Origin: Symbiodinium kawagutii | Lineage: Eukaryota; Sar; Dinophyceae; Suessiales; Symbiodiniaceae | DNA: 64,000 nucleotides | NCBI GenBank assembly: GCA_009767595.1 | Contig: VSDK01023823.1 | Coordinates: forward strand, 280,835 to 344,834 | Reading direction: 5' to 3' | In this document: positions 44,734 to 55,479 of the stretch, piece after piece | Layout: every line of letters starts with the position of its first letter | Numbering within the stretch: the stretch's first letter is position 1 | Notes under the pieces: generated by a model | Told to the model about the DNA's origin: nothing | What the model saw: only the letters and a program-made list of their open reading frames with translations | The model's database searches: none | Position numbers and translations under genes: made by a program

Positions 44734-45105
44734 ACACTTCGGTTCGCTGTGGTGGAGAGGAGTCCCACCACCAACCCCCAAGCTCCACCAGCGTTCCTTT
44801 CAGTCGCCTGTTTGCCAGGGTCAGTCATGCCTGGGATTTGGGGCTCAAGCAGCTGCTGCGCCAACACCTGGGCCACATCTGCACCTCCCCCTGTACTGGG
44901 CGGGCGGGCGCGGTTTATCGCGGAATCTGTGAGGGCCATCTTGTAGCCAAAATGGCACGATCACCCCCGCATGCTATTTACTTGTTTGTCACAACTGTGT
45001 TGTTCTCAAACACTTCGATTCGCTGCGGCGGCTGAGGAGTCCCACCACCAACCCCCAACCTCCATCAGCGCTCTTTTCAGTCGCCAGTTTGTCAGGGTCG
45101 GTCAC
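44734..45105 (+). repeat. 95-bp direct duplication next to the smaller element
   Basis: The block starting ACACTTCGGTTCGCTG at 44734 and containing GAGTCCCACCACCAACCCCC recurs, diverged, at 45011 as ACACTTCGATTCGCTG. The second copy directly continues the terminal repeat of the 44.9-47.7 kb element. Confidence 0.75.
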
Positions 45106-45319
45106 TCTGCTGCGCCAACATCTGCGCCACATCTGCGCCTCGCGCGGTTCGCTGTACTTTTTGCATTTGAGGCACAGCCTGGAGTGGGAACCGCGGCTCT
45201 TGGACACGGTGGCGTTCACAAACCGCTGGGCGAAGTGCCACCGCAGGCCGTGGTCCGTTGATTCAAGTCTTAGCCTTATTCAGCGGTCAGGCTTTTTCCC
45301 AGATGTGGCCCACATCACT

Positions 45320-45690
45320 TCATCCTGCGAGCTTTTGATCAGCGGTGATCACGTCAGTCTTGTTGCTCGAAATCTGGCCCCTGTGGTCTGATTCCTTCAG
45401 GCTTTCCTCCCTCTCCTCCTTCGGGCACAAAGCAAAGTTCCCGAGCGCTTGCGTACGTGTCTTGGTTTCACCCATGAATTCTTCTTTGCCCAAGTGTTCT
45501 TTCATGGGTCTCTCCTGCATGGCCTCTTCCAGGTATCTAAACACCGCCGAACTCTTCCATCTCCCTAGGATAAAGACGTCGGCCAGTTGCGTCCCCTTCC
45601 AAATGTACATCATAGCTCCTGACCGCCTGGTTTTGTGTCCGGTCAGTCCCCTGTCCAGGGATCTTGCTCAGCACTTGGCAACATGGCCCC
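45320..45690 (-). pseudogene. Tyrosine recombinase C-terminal fragment
   Basis: The minus-strand frame reads LTGHKTRRSGAMMYIWKGTQ then LADVFILGRWKSSAVFRYLE. HKTR matches the HxxR box, GRWKS sits where LGH/W is expected, and RYLE supplies the tyrosine nucleophile with normal spacing. The box I arginine region upstream was not found, so the domain is truncated or frameshifted. It ends with a charged tail and a stop at 45320. Confidence 0.65.
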
Positions 45691-46509
45691 TGTTCCTCCT
45701 GACTTGGCCCACCACCTCAAACAATGCCTCGTTGACTTTGCCGCGCGCCTTTTCTACCAAGATCCTGAGCTCCAAGGCGAAAGGACACGCTCCCTCGCAC
45801 TCCTTGTTTTGAGCTGGCGCCAGAGCATTTGGGGTTTCATTTGTATTTGGGGGTTTCATTTTGGAAAATTGAAAAATTAAAAAACAATATGAAATGTATA
45901 GAATACTTGATTGAAAAACCATGTGTTTAGAAAAGAAAACTTGGAACAAAAACCCACCTAATTTTGGTTTTAAAGCATAATGTCCTTTGGCCTTCCCGAT
46001 TCTAAAGATGTACTTGGTAAAAAATTGAAACATAAGAAGCAATTTTGACGCAAAACAAAAATGAATCTGGTCTCAACATGAATTTTGCGCTTACGGTGGC
46101 TTGAAAAAACATGTATTTCCTGTGTTTTTAAAACATACGAAACCAATAGTTGAAGCCATCAAGCCTGGAAGAGGCCAGTTGCACATGCCAGTTGAAAACA
46201 CCAAGATGCCAGTTGAAAACGCCAGCTGAAAACACCAGTTGATAATGTTAGATTCCCTGGCGTAAAGAACCCCCTTTGCCCCCATCAAGGCGGACACATC
46301 CAACAACCCACTTGATTTAGGCACAATCAACAGCCGCTTAAGGATTCAATGGTTTGAACGGGCGTTTCTGATGGGTACCTCCGCGGTCTCTCAGGCCTCA
46401 CCACGCGCCACCTATATTCTTGCCGCAGCAAACAACCAGCATGACCTTACCCAGCGAAACCCCCAGCATCCAGCCTTTTTTCCCAAAAAAAATCCGAACC
46501 AAGCCCTTC

Positions 46510-47704
46510 CTACCGATTTGTCCTGCCAGCTAGCTTTCCTTCGAGGCGCAATCCGGCTCTTGGTGAGAGACAGTCTGCATTTGTATACCCGTTGCACGGA
46601 TCCCGGGCATACTGCACCAGATGTTTGCTTTCTAACTCCCGAAGCCGATCACCAAGAAAAGCAAGACGGTTTTCCGCTCTTGTCTTTGCTCTTGCCCTTA
46701 CCTCTGCTTTTACCACCTGCTGGTCTGCTGTCTCACTTTTCATAATCTTCGGCCACTCGCCTTCTACGTTGTTCCCTCCTTGCTCTTTTTCTGCTGCAAC
46801 GTTTTCATTTTGCAACTGCTTCCGACGCTAACACCGGCTTTCCTCGCTGTCAAGAAGCCAGCCACGCTGCTGCAAGGCGGTGGACGTTCTCACGCCAAAA
46901 CTCTCCCTCTGGGGGCACTTCCAACCGGGTATGACAGGCCCCAGTCCATTGGAGTTTGTCTTCCAGCCGCCTGTACCCTTCTCCTCAATCTCTCCCAGCC
47001 TTCAGCTCTTGCTTTGTTTTCCACTTGGCCGACGAATCCCCAACACGAAGGCCACTGCGTCACAAGGGGCTCCACAAATCTTTCGTAGGTTTGCAAACCT
47101 GTCAAGATGTAGAACCCCAGCATGAGTGCGGCTGCATTGAATACCCGCCATGAAACTAACGAGGCCTGGTACTTGGAAGGACCCGGCAACTCCTTGGTCA
47201 TGTAATACCCGTCCCCAAGAAAAACACTGTTCGACACTTTTGCGTTTTCCCTGTTCTCCTCTCGAACCGCAACCACAGCCCAAAGTCAACGCACGGCGCT
47301 GCCTCATTGGTGAAAGTTCTTTTGGCCAACCCTGCTAGTTGCGACACTGTCAGTTCCTCAGCAGGATCTGACAAAGCTCCCGTGATACCCACATAGGCGG
47401 CGTTGATTTGGTCATTCGAAGGGGGGAGGAGCTCTGAGTCATCCTGTAGCGCTGCCAGGACTTCTTGTATTGCTGCACTTACGAACTGTTCCTCCGCTAC
47501 TCCAGCTCTTGCTGCAATCACCCTTCTGCACTGACGCCTCACCAATCCCACCTGAATAGCTTGTACGCAGGTCAAGGGCGTGTCCACTCCCATCACGGCC
47601 TCGTTGCAACCCTGCACTAACGCCAAAAGCTGCCACCAAGTATCCACTTTAAAATGGAATCTCTGAAGGCCATCTTCTAGCCAAAATGGCACGATCACTT
47701 CCAC
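46510..47704 (-). pseudogene. Gag-like ORF of the smaller element, frameshifted
   Basis: Three overlapping minus-strand frames join into one protein-like sequence. The first (47704-47198) has VIVPFWLEDG and APCVDFGLWLRFERR. The second (to 46890) has TKELPGPSKYQASLVSWRVF and LTGLQTYERFVEPLVTQWP. The third (46815-46510) is an Ala/Glu/Arg-rich helix with VRARAKTRAENRLAFLGDRL. I recall similar KELPGP…SWRVF proteins as recurrent in dinoflagellate gene sets and regard them as retroelement proteins, which a search would have to confirm. Frame breaks near 47210 and 46880 mark it as decayed. Confidence 0.45.
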
Positions 47705-47759
47705 ATGCTATCTACTTGTTTGTCACAATTGCGTTGTTCTCAGATATGTAATCTTTTGC

Positions 47760-49300
47760 GAAGCAGTGAGGAGAACAGAAACAACCACGTTCCACGAAAG
47801 GGGGGAGTGGGTGGGAGACGGCTCGGGCGCCCTACAAAAAAAATCTCCCAAGAATACCCCACAAGCCGTCTCTCGCAACGGTGGGCCACCAGAGTGGCCG
47901 AAGAGGTGTCGCGCAAGCTTTTTGACCAAAGCGTGTTGCGCCACAATGTCTTGACCACAGAACCAGGAGTCTCTCACGAGTCTATCCCACAACAGCGCAG
48001 CATCAATACATAATGTTCACACGACACGCACACATATACACAAGCACACATTTGTCCCAGCGTTTACGTTTGTAGCGGCGCCTTTTTTCCATTAGCACGA
48101 CGAATAGGGTTCTTCAGAATGCACCATCTAGTCGTATTCATCAGCCTTGGCGCCAGCCTGGTTGCATTTCACCATCACCACAATCCTGCAGTAGGGCCTG
48201 CATGTGGTCTGTCAACAGCAAACCGTTCAAACACGGCACCAGGACCATTGACTCGCTGCGCTGTGACCAGAATTGTGAAGTCAATCACGAAAGCAATATG
48301 TGAGCCAAGGCTTCGTTCAACCGGTCTGGGTACTCTTTAAGCGGCGCTGTGGTGTAGAGACGGGCGCTTTCATTCCATCCCATCTCGATGCCTGTAAAGC
48401 ACCATAAAGTTCAGGGGGAAATACCATTTCCTGAAAAATCCTGGATGCTTCGGGGTGATTTCAACCCAGAAGCCCATGGGCTTTTTACGCTTCTGGCCAT
48501 ACCCACCCTGATCAACCACATGAAAATGAAGTGAAAGCCATTAAAGGAGAGTGATCACCTCTGGAAAAGCCCGCGCGCGGAGTCCTCCCTTGCATGGCCC
48601 TCCCCCAATCTCATAAAGGGCAGGATGTTCAAAAACGCCACCGTTTCCCGAAATGATTGATTTGGCAAGAGATCATTGAAATTAAACTGTTACAAAAATT
48701 ACCACTCCAACCTGCCTACGCTGCCTTCCCCTCAACCTCGGTAACCCCCATCTAAAAGAACAGGACCTGAGAGGAGGTGGGCCTCCCTGTCGGAATCTGG
48801 ATCTTGCGAATGTTTCATAAGGCGGTCCAGCCAAAAATGATAAAACGGGTCCGCGCTTGGCTTTGTTTACCCAGAAACCCGAGGTCTCAGTACGCGTACT
48901 TCACGCGAAGAGCGAGGCAAGAGCTTCCAAGCGCGCCTGTACACCTCCTCGCCTCCTTCTGCCGCTAAAGAAACGCAGCACGAACTGTACTGGGCGAAGT
49001 ATTGGTCGTGAAATTGCAATCACTGGCAGGACCGTGGGAAACAATGGGGTCTCACAAGGAACCAGTGTACAAGGCGCACGTGGCATTGAGGGACAGGTCG
49101 GGGTCGTCGCGGTTATTTGTTGACACCATTGCTCAACAGGTCCCATGACCAGGAAGAATGGAACATGTTCATGACCTGTCATGAGTCTGTCATCAGCTAT
49201 GACTGTCGGGTCCTGGTACCGGAGCTTTAATTGCTGAAGGAAACGAACTCCTCCATCTTGAAAATGGGCTGCTGTAGACGTTTACGAATATGAAACTCTC
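47760..49300. other. Spacer without recognised gene
   Basis: The sequence lies between the smaller recombinase element and the 3' end of the LINE. Frames of 60-100 codons exist on both strands without motif support. Part of 48.3-49.2 kb may be LINE 3' untranslated sequence. Confidence 0.35.
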
Positions 49301-49309
49301 GCACGCAGC

Positions 49310-49732
49310 TCAAACATTATGCGTGATTGGGCTAAAAAGAACGGTCCGCATGACTGCCATGAGCGCGCATCCTGCGTGTTCCTGTTTGACGGGGGCTGCG
49401 AAAATTTTTGGCGCAAATGGGACATAGGAAACCTTCAGACTCGTTCTCCGGGGTTTGCTCCTGCTGCTGAATATGATCAGCGTCGAAGATATATTAAACC
49501 ATGCTGCTTGTAGCTGCAGCGAAATCCTCACACGCCATTGGCGAACATTACGGTCTCGAAGTCTTTGATTGAGCGCAACTCTTTGCGCTCGACGAAGAAG
49601 GCTTCGAGCTTGTCCTGGGTTGCCCTTGGCCATGTGGGCGAATTCCTGCAAACTGAAGGCATGCGGTTCATGGCCAACGGCCATGGATGTCTGCTGCGAT
49701 ATCCAACGTAACCCTTCCTGAATGTGAGCCAA
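49310..49732 (-). pseudogene. LINE C-terminal region
   Basis: This frame continues the LINE in the 3' direction with QEFAHMAKGNPGQARSLLRR and a final stretch that in a neighbouring frame reads MSHLRQKFSQ. It looks like the tail of ORF2. No complete zinc finger can be read because the frame shifts. Confidence 0.35.
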
Positions 49733-50961
49733 TCACTGCTGATCCGCTTGCAGTGAGGCCCATACGCGCGCGTTGCCCAACCGCACTGCTGACATCATGC
49801 CTCGCAGTGGCTGAACATGGGGAAGTTCCTCAGGTTTGGGAACTCCCAAGGTGGAAATCACTTCTTCATGGCTATGAGGGCCCTGCTTCTTCCAACCAGA
49901 AAGGAGGGCGAAGACATATCGGTAGATTCGCATGATGGTTTTGTTGAAGCATTGCTCAGCCTGCTTGGCGTCAAAAACCCATGCACCGCTGGTCGCCAAC
50001 ATCTTTGACAACACAACTGAACCCACAAACAAGTGTTTCACTTGCAGCGCGGCTGATCGGTCGCGAAAGATCATCTGTTGCAGCTGTTTGAGGGCTGCGA
50101 AAGTTTGTCCTGCACGATGCTTGACGTCGGCTACACATGTGCCCTGAATGGAAAGGACGCTACCCAAATATCAACTCATTCCTCAAGTCTACGCGAAGCA
50201 CGGTGCCTTTGGAGAGCCTTGACAAACTGATCATGATCATGGGTGTGAAAACAAAATTCACGCACCAGCCTATAGAATGCTTCGATTCCATCAACGACAA
50301 GCAGAGCATAACTACGGTTTTGCTTCTTGCAGCATCTTTGAAAAGATCTGGCTCCCATGGCGGGAACCAAGATGGATGCACCTGACTTCCCTCCAAATCG
50401 GCCTTCGCGGGCATAGGCCTGGCAGTAAGAATTGAAGGCATCTCGGATCAATGAATGTGAGCTGCCTTGCCTGGGACGCTAGATAAGAATGTTGCGCCAA
50501 CTGCTGGGCGCATCGGCGGGCCCTCTCCTGTAAATGGCTTTAAGGATGCCTCCTCTCCATTGAATTGGCCCCGAAGGTTGTGACCTTCGTGATCAGCCCA
50601 AAGTAGGCTGCTGCAGCTTCAGTTGGAGCTGAACGAAACAATTCACCTGGCAGGCCATCAGGGCCGCACGCTTGCACGCTTCGCCTTTCTTAACCTGGCG
50701 AAATTTCACTTCCAAAGCTTGGAGGGTTGGGATATCACTCAATGATGCCTCTGGTTGAAAGCTACCCAACTTGTGGAACATCTTCTTTTGAGCCTGGAGG
50801 AAAACGCCCGCGATTTCACCAGGGCGGTGTTGGGAACCCCCGTCTACTTGGGCAAAACTGCTTTTGGAACATCGCAGCAATTTGCTGAGGGGGTCACTGT
50901 AGGAGACCACGCAGGTCTCGTAGTCCTGGCAGGCGCTCCGACGCATGAATGCCTCGACCAT
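49733..50961 (-). pseudogene. LINE reverse transcriptase remnant, palm deleted
   Basis: The pre-RT segment (SDIPTLQALEVKFRQVKKGE) leads to YALLVVDGIEAFYRLVREF, an RT motif A with its Asp. Only about 50 codons later the sequence is already the post-RT thumb region (DVKHRAGQTFAALKQLQQ, then VKHLFVGSVVLSKMLATSGAW). Motifs B and C (the YxDD or FADD box) are missing, so an internal deletion of roughly 150 codons is inferred. At least two frame changes also occur. Confidence 0.65.
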
Positions 50962-51384
50962 GCTTCGGCAAAGCTGGCTTGGTCACATCCTATATCTCAT
51001 GGGTGGGGTATGCTCGAGCTGGGCGCACATACTCTTGAACTGATTCTGCTTATCCTGATGCATGTTTGTTTACAAGGCGCAATGTGCGTCCTGCAGCTGC
51101 GCTTGGAATCGCTGGACACCTTGGTTGACGCAGCGCAAAGGTGGTCATATTCAGCAGGAATGCGCCAAGGAGCTTCAGCGCGAAATCCGCAGGCCTGCGC
51201 CCATGCTTGGAAAGCACACATCTTCAAGGCGTTGTCCCTCCATCGAAAACACGCACGCAATTGCCTTCTGGAGCCTCTACGATTGAACACAACTTCATAT
51301 GTGGCAGGACTGATGCGCTCCTTTTTCTTCTTCTTCCGGTTCAGGCGAAGCGTCGGTCAAAAGTTGCGGTCAAAAACTGTTCAA

Positions 51385-52350
51385 TCACATGACAGCGAGG
51401 ACAGTGGGGTCCGTGGACGCTGGAAGCTTTGGCATATCATTGAAGATCTGCTGGCATGTTTGTTTGCTTGCAGGGGTCAACATGGCATTGCGATCAATGG
51501 CTCTGCGGCAGAGGCCCCACAGAACCTGCAATGATGGTCTGGCAACGCAAGGACACAGCCTTGCGGTCATGAGTAGAAACCCCCGAACGCAGACCTGGAT
51601 CAACTTTCGAAGTCACGACGCCATGCGCCCATGCCGGGGAATGTCATCCAGTCGCTCCCGCGCGATCCCCAACGGACCATGTCTGGCGTTCGCCTGGGCG
51701 GTACCTGGAAATGGTTGGGCGCAGTCAATGTTCAACAAGGATTTGGCGAAAACGCTCACTGCTGTCTCGATGTCCACCACTTGGGTCAGTGGGATTTTGC
51801 CAAGGTCCGCGGCAAACTCTTCCCACCAAGTGGCAGCAGATGTGTCTCCTGAGTGTGGAGCGTGCGCAACGATGAACCAAAGATGGAAACCTGCGACGTG
51901 TCCATGTACAATCAAGAGTTGTGGAGAAACAAGTCCCAACATGTTTCTTCTGGAAGAGGATTGGTCTTCCATCACAGCTTCTGGCAAAAGGCAGAACACT
52001 GGAGACCCATAGCTGACGGCCTCCTGCACCCTGTGGTGTTGCTTCTGCGCAGAACGGAAAATATGGCGCACCGGGCCACAGTTTCGATTGTTTGTCAGTT
52101 GTTGACGAAGCAGGTTCACTGCGCCTTTCTTACGAATTGTCATGATGTTATTTGTGACCACACGCATGGCAATCTGAACCTCAGTGGCTCTTGTTGGTCG
52201 CAAAAGTGTTCCTGGTCTCCATGAGAATGGGAGGGCTTCTGCTGGTTGGAAACCAGGAAAAATCACACCACGCTGGCCGGGCTGAGGTCGGTCATTGGCA
52301 CACTGGTTGGCAAATGCCCACTGCGTAAAATGTTTGGACGCACTTGCCAA
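51385..52350 (-). pseudogene. LINE endonuclease domain (APE-type)
   Basis: The frame holds MTIRKKGAVNLLRQQL, a VQEA segment where the catalytic QE pair is expected, and GFHLWFIVAHAPHSGDTSAA followed by WWEEF, which corresponds to the conserved AHAPHSG block of dinoflagellate LINE endonucleases as I recall them. The part near 51400-51600 has lost readable HD motifs. Nicking of the target DNA would be its role in an active element. Confidence 0.6.
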
Positions 52351-52930
52351 CGCAACAGCACGAGCGACGAGCGCCCGCTAGGAGTTCTATCAGGGATCAA
52401 ATCCTGGCACTGCGCGGTGGCTATTGCATCTCCGAGTTCGTTCTCCGCATGTCCGGCGTGTCCTCTGACATGTCTGAAATGCACCTCCCTATTTTGGCAA
52501 GGCAGCTCAAAGATGCCTCGAAAGGTGGCTCCAAGACCAAGGCCATCTGTGCGACCACTACCAGACGCAAGCCCTGCTCCCGATTCTCCAGCTGCATTTG
52601 CATCATACTGAATGCGCACTGGGCAGTCATCATCCCTCTGCAGAAAGTAAACTGCTGCCCACCACAATGCTGATCTCTCCAGTTCATACGGCGACTGTTC
52701 AAAAATGCCAAGCCCGATACTGTCACGATCAAATGATCAGTTGTCATACCTGAATAAAATCCTATCCACTGTCCTTCCGGGTCGCCATCTTGGCTGCATC
52801 CTCTTCCAAAGATGGCAAAAGCCCACGCTTGTGGGAGCATAAAGGCATAAAGCTCTGCCTCTGTGTCACTCAGGCTGAGAGCGTGACATCCCCGAACAAC
52901 AGTTTCGAGGAACTGAGCATCATATACCAA
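52263..52930 (-). pseudogene. LINE RNase H domain located upstream of the endonuclease
   Basis: One frame begins with the lead-in ETVVRGCHALSLSDTEAELY and LPQAWAFAIFGRG. After a frame change near 52735 the other frame gives SIGLGIFEQSPYELERSALWW, then VRIQYDANAAGESG and HFRHVRGHAGHAENELGDA. These supply the RNase H Glu (YELERSAL), Asp (QYDANAAG) and the terminal GHAGHAENELGD box. In the I, R1 and LOA-like LINE clades RNase H follows the RT. Here it precedes the endonuclease. Confidence 0.7.
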
Positions 52931-53086
52931 ACTATGAGCGGTAATGATGTCGATTCAATGGGATTGTGGCCTCGCACGGCGAACATTCGACCTTAAACGA
53001 TAGCCTCGCGCGAACGTGGCCCTATCTACGTATGGGGCCTTGCTCTTGGGAGGTGAGCGTAAGCAATTCATGAAGCCCATCAACGC

Positions 53087-54612
53087 CTACCCTGCGCTGG
53101 TCAGCGGGTGTCCTATGGCCCCTCCCCGGCGATGAGATGTGAGGCATGGCACATGAAGCCCTGGGCTCCTTGGCTGCCTTGGCTGAGTCGTCATCCTCAT
53201 TTGATTTGGATGAGGGGGGCTCAAAATCTTGATCGACGTCGAAAATGCTGCTAGCTGGGCTTCAAAAGACGCTACATCAAGATCGATCAAACCATCCTGA
53301 GGCGAGGTGGCATCAGCTTCATTGCAATCAAGAATGTATCCTGCTGCGATATCTTCTCCCTGAGAGGGCGACCGAAACATATCGCAAACAGAAAACCCAA
53401 ACTGAGAATGGCCATTGGCTGGAGCCCAACATGTAAGGGCGATTCCCCAATGGACACGTTTCTTGGTTGAATTCCGCCTCATCATCGTTTCTTTCGACCT
53501 GTTGGTTGCTTGCCTTGATGATGATCTTTTCCTGGATGAACCGATCGAGATGGTCGTTCTGCATGGATATCTTCTGCACAGCTCCTGCTGCGACGATGGC
53601 GAAACTCCGTGAATCCCTCGCCTTCTGAAAAAGATCCACTGCAGTTTCCTCCGTGGACAGAAGTTCCACATCGACCACTTCTTCGGCTGGGAGAACTGGT
53701 GGAGAGTCCTTGGGTCGTTCGGTCTCTGTTGGTTCCTGAGCAGCCTGCAGACGATGCAACGGCGCTTTCAACTGCTGAGCTGCTGCGATTGTAGCAGGGT
53801 CTTGGGACAGAATCACTTGTTGACCCTCTTTCTTCTTCGATGTCTCCTTCGGGTGTGCTCTGTCATTGCACGTGCTACCTCTGCCAACTTGGTCTGGCAG
53901 AGCGGCTTCCTTGATGGCAATGAACTGCTCTTCTTTGATTGGAAGATGTTTCTTGACATCTCCCAGGAAGGTTTGCCATGCTGATTTGGATTGGGCCAAA
54001 TCCTTCTGGTAATGCAGGAGTTTTTTCCCACTTTCGTCTTTGATTCTCCGATGTGAAAATGCTCTTGGTAGCAGGCGCTTCGCTCTGTTGGAAATGGTGT
54101 ACTGCTTTCTGCAAATGATCTGGCAAGCGCAGCTGACCTGACAGCATCAACTGCTGCAATTGTGTGGCAAGGTCGCCCACCTCGCTAGATTCTGCGTCCT
54201 CGTGCTCTTTGTTCTGATCCTTCGGCCTGGGCTGCTCCACAGCTTTCAATGACTTGGGAGTAGCGACAGCAGAACCATTTGTGCCCATCACAAACTGCTG
54301 CGGCAACCCAAGATCCCCAGGAGGTGGTACCGTGGGAGCTGGTGGTAAGGCCTCCTCTGTCACAGCTGGTGGTTTCCCATGCTTCTCCTTGTCCTTGCCA
54401 CGACATGGCTTGACAGAAGGATTGCGTGGTTGGGCATCCCTCGATCCATGTGGTCTTGACGCCGATTTCGTTGTTTTCCTGCAAGTCTTTTCCCAGTAAC
54501 CTCCACAAGTATACCACCGTCCAAGATAGTTTCTGGAATGCCTGAGCGTCCGCACATGCATGGCCACTTCACCGTTAGCGGTGCTGGTGCGAGACAATGG
54601 AACTCTCTGCAT
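53087..54612 (-). pseudogene. LINE ORF1-like protein, frameshifted
   Basis: Three overlapping frames join. The first (54612-53875) is Pro/Lys/Glu-rich with ATQLQQLMLSGQLRLPDHLQ. The second (53999-53328) has AWQTFLGDVKKHLPIKEEQF and a long helical Gln/Glu-rich segment. The third (53671-53087) ends with an Asp/Pro-rich tail containing CNEADATSPQDGLIDLDVAS. The junction near 53990 is a one-base frame change (IKDESGKKLLHYQ in the corrected frame). An RNA-binding or chaperone role is assumed from position only. Confidence 0.5.
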
Positions 54613-55215
54613 GCAGGTTTGCTGTGATGCACTTTCAACAAGGAAAGAGAATGGGTCAGAAGAGATGGGCTTTCACCAGTATTTTCCTGTGCAATGCAAC
54701 AACTACCTGGGCTTCCTGGCAACGTCTGCGAAGACGTTGATGTGAAGTTGATTCCACTATGGTTTGCAACACTCGCAAAGGAGTTCCAATGGCAATATAG
54801 AATCCGGGCCAACCAGAAAGTGCAAACACACATGCACTGATTGCTGGGATCCCCAGGTGTTTTGTGGCCCTGGGACGCCAAAAAGCAGTGGTGTTAGCCC
54901 GATCAGGGACCAGAGCAATCCAGCGAAACTATGGCAACACACAGAGATGGCCGGGGAAAGGTCGAGGAGCAAACATAATGCAAATACCACATATCCGCGC
55001 CTCTACATTCAAGAATGCACCGTATACCCTGCAAATACGTTACCTGCCTACAGCGGCTTCCGTGAACTTCTGAACTGGTTTGCAGTTGTTTCTTTTAATT
55101 GTGTTTTGGTTTTCTTGTTCCTGTTTTCGGAGATGAACTGTCCACAGCTGCCCCACCGCAGGGGACGCGCCCGTGATGTGACAGCGGCAGCAGCTCCGCT
55201 CTGGGGGTCTCCGAC

Positions 55216-55314
55216 CATCTTTGTTCTTGGCATCGACGGAGGCCTGCGCCGCGAGCAGCGCCAGCACCACCTCGTGCTTGCCGTAGTACCCTGCGTCGTG
55301 CAGAGGGGTGTTGC
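55216..55314 (-). CDS. Ankyrin-repeat exon, one repeat
   Basis: The exon is exactly 99 nt, phase 1-1, with acceptor CCAAG|GC and donor G|GT. The repeat contains GNTPLHDAGYYGKHEVVLAL and ends ASVDAKNKD. It follows the N-cap exon at 55375-55466 after a 60-bp intron. The next ankyrin exon in this orientation is at 36140, beyond the LINE and two recombinase elements, and the phase would fit. Confidence 0.82.
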
Positions 55315-55374
55315 CTTGGGACGGCAGCGATGCAACGGTGGCAGCTGCTCAATGCACCGACTGGGCCACCGGGC

Positions 55375-55466
55375 GATTGGAGTCGGTCCGTCGCAAGGAC
55401 GCAGGGTCTGCGCAGAGGAACCCTCCGACTGCGGCGACGTCGGCGTTTTTCACCGCCTCAAAGATG
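55375..55466 (-). CDS. Ankyrin N-cap repeat exon
   Basis: The frame reads IFEAVKNADVAAVGGFLCAD then PASLRRTDSN, the form taken by the first repeat of many ankyrin proteins (IFEA.K.GD...V..FL). The donor is C|GC in phase 1, matching the acceptor of 55216-55314. An in-frame TAA lies just upstream of the TTCCAG acceptor, so an earlier exon must supply the start codon. I could not identify it between 55.5 and 57.7 kb. Confidence 0.65.
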
Positions 55467-55479
55467 CTGGAACCTTAGA

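Larger units (their letters stand above)
44922..47744 (-). mobile_element. Decayed tyrosine-recombinase element (DIRS- or Crypton-related), 2.8 kb
   Basis: An 89-bp direct repeat flanks the unit: 44922-45010 and 47656-47744, both with GCCAAAATGGCACGATCAC and ACTTGTTTGTCACAA. On the minus strand a coding frame opens with ATG at 47704 inside the 5' copy, as in the larger retroelement next door. The interior encodes a gag-like region and, at the 3' end, the C-terminal catalytic block of a tyrosine recombinase. No RT was found, so it is either a deletion derivative of an RT-bearing element or a Crypton-like DNA element. Several frameshifts make it inactive. Confidence 0.6.
49310..54612 (-). mobile_element. 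Decayed LINE-like non-LTR retrotransposon
   Basis: Minus-strand coding remnants follow in order: ORF1-like charged protein (54612-53087), RNase H (52930-52263), APE-type endonuclease (52350-51385), remnants of the RT N-terminus and motif A (51290-50160), and a C-terminal region (50167-49310). Frame changes at several points and loss of the RT core show it is dead. Both ends are undefined: I saw no poly-A tail or target duplication. It lies between the ankyrin exons at 55 kb and the two recombinase elements. Confidence 0.75.

Noticed and set aside
50755..52611. Long plus-strand frames (up to 259 codons) across the LINE
   Set aside because: They are antisense shadows of the endonuclease, RNase H and RT remnants, which carry recognisable motifs on the minus strand.
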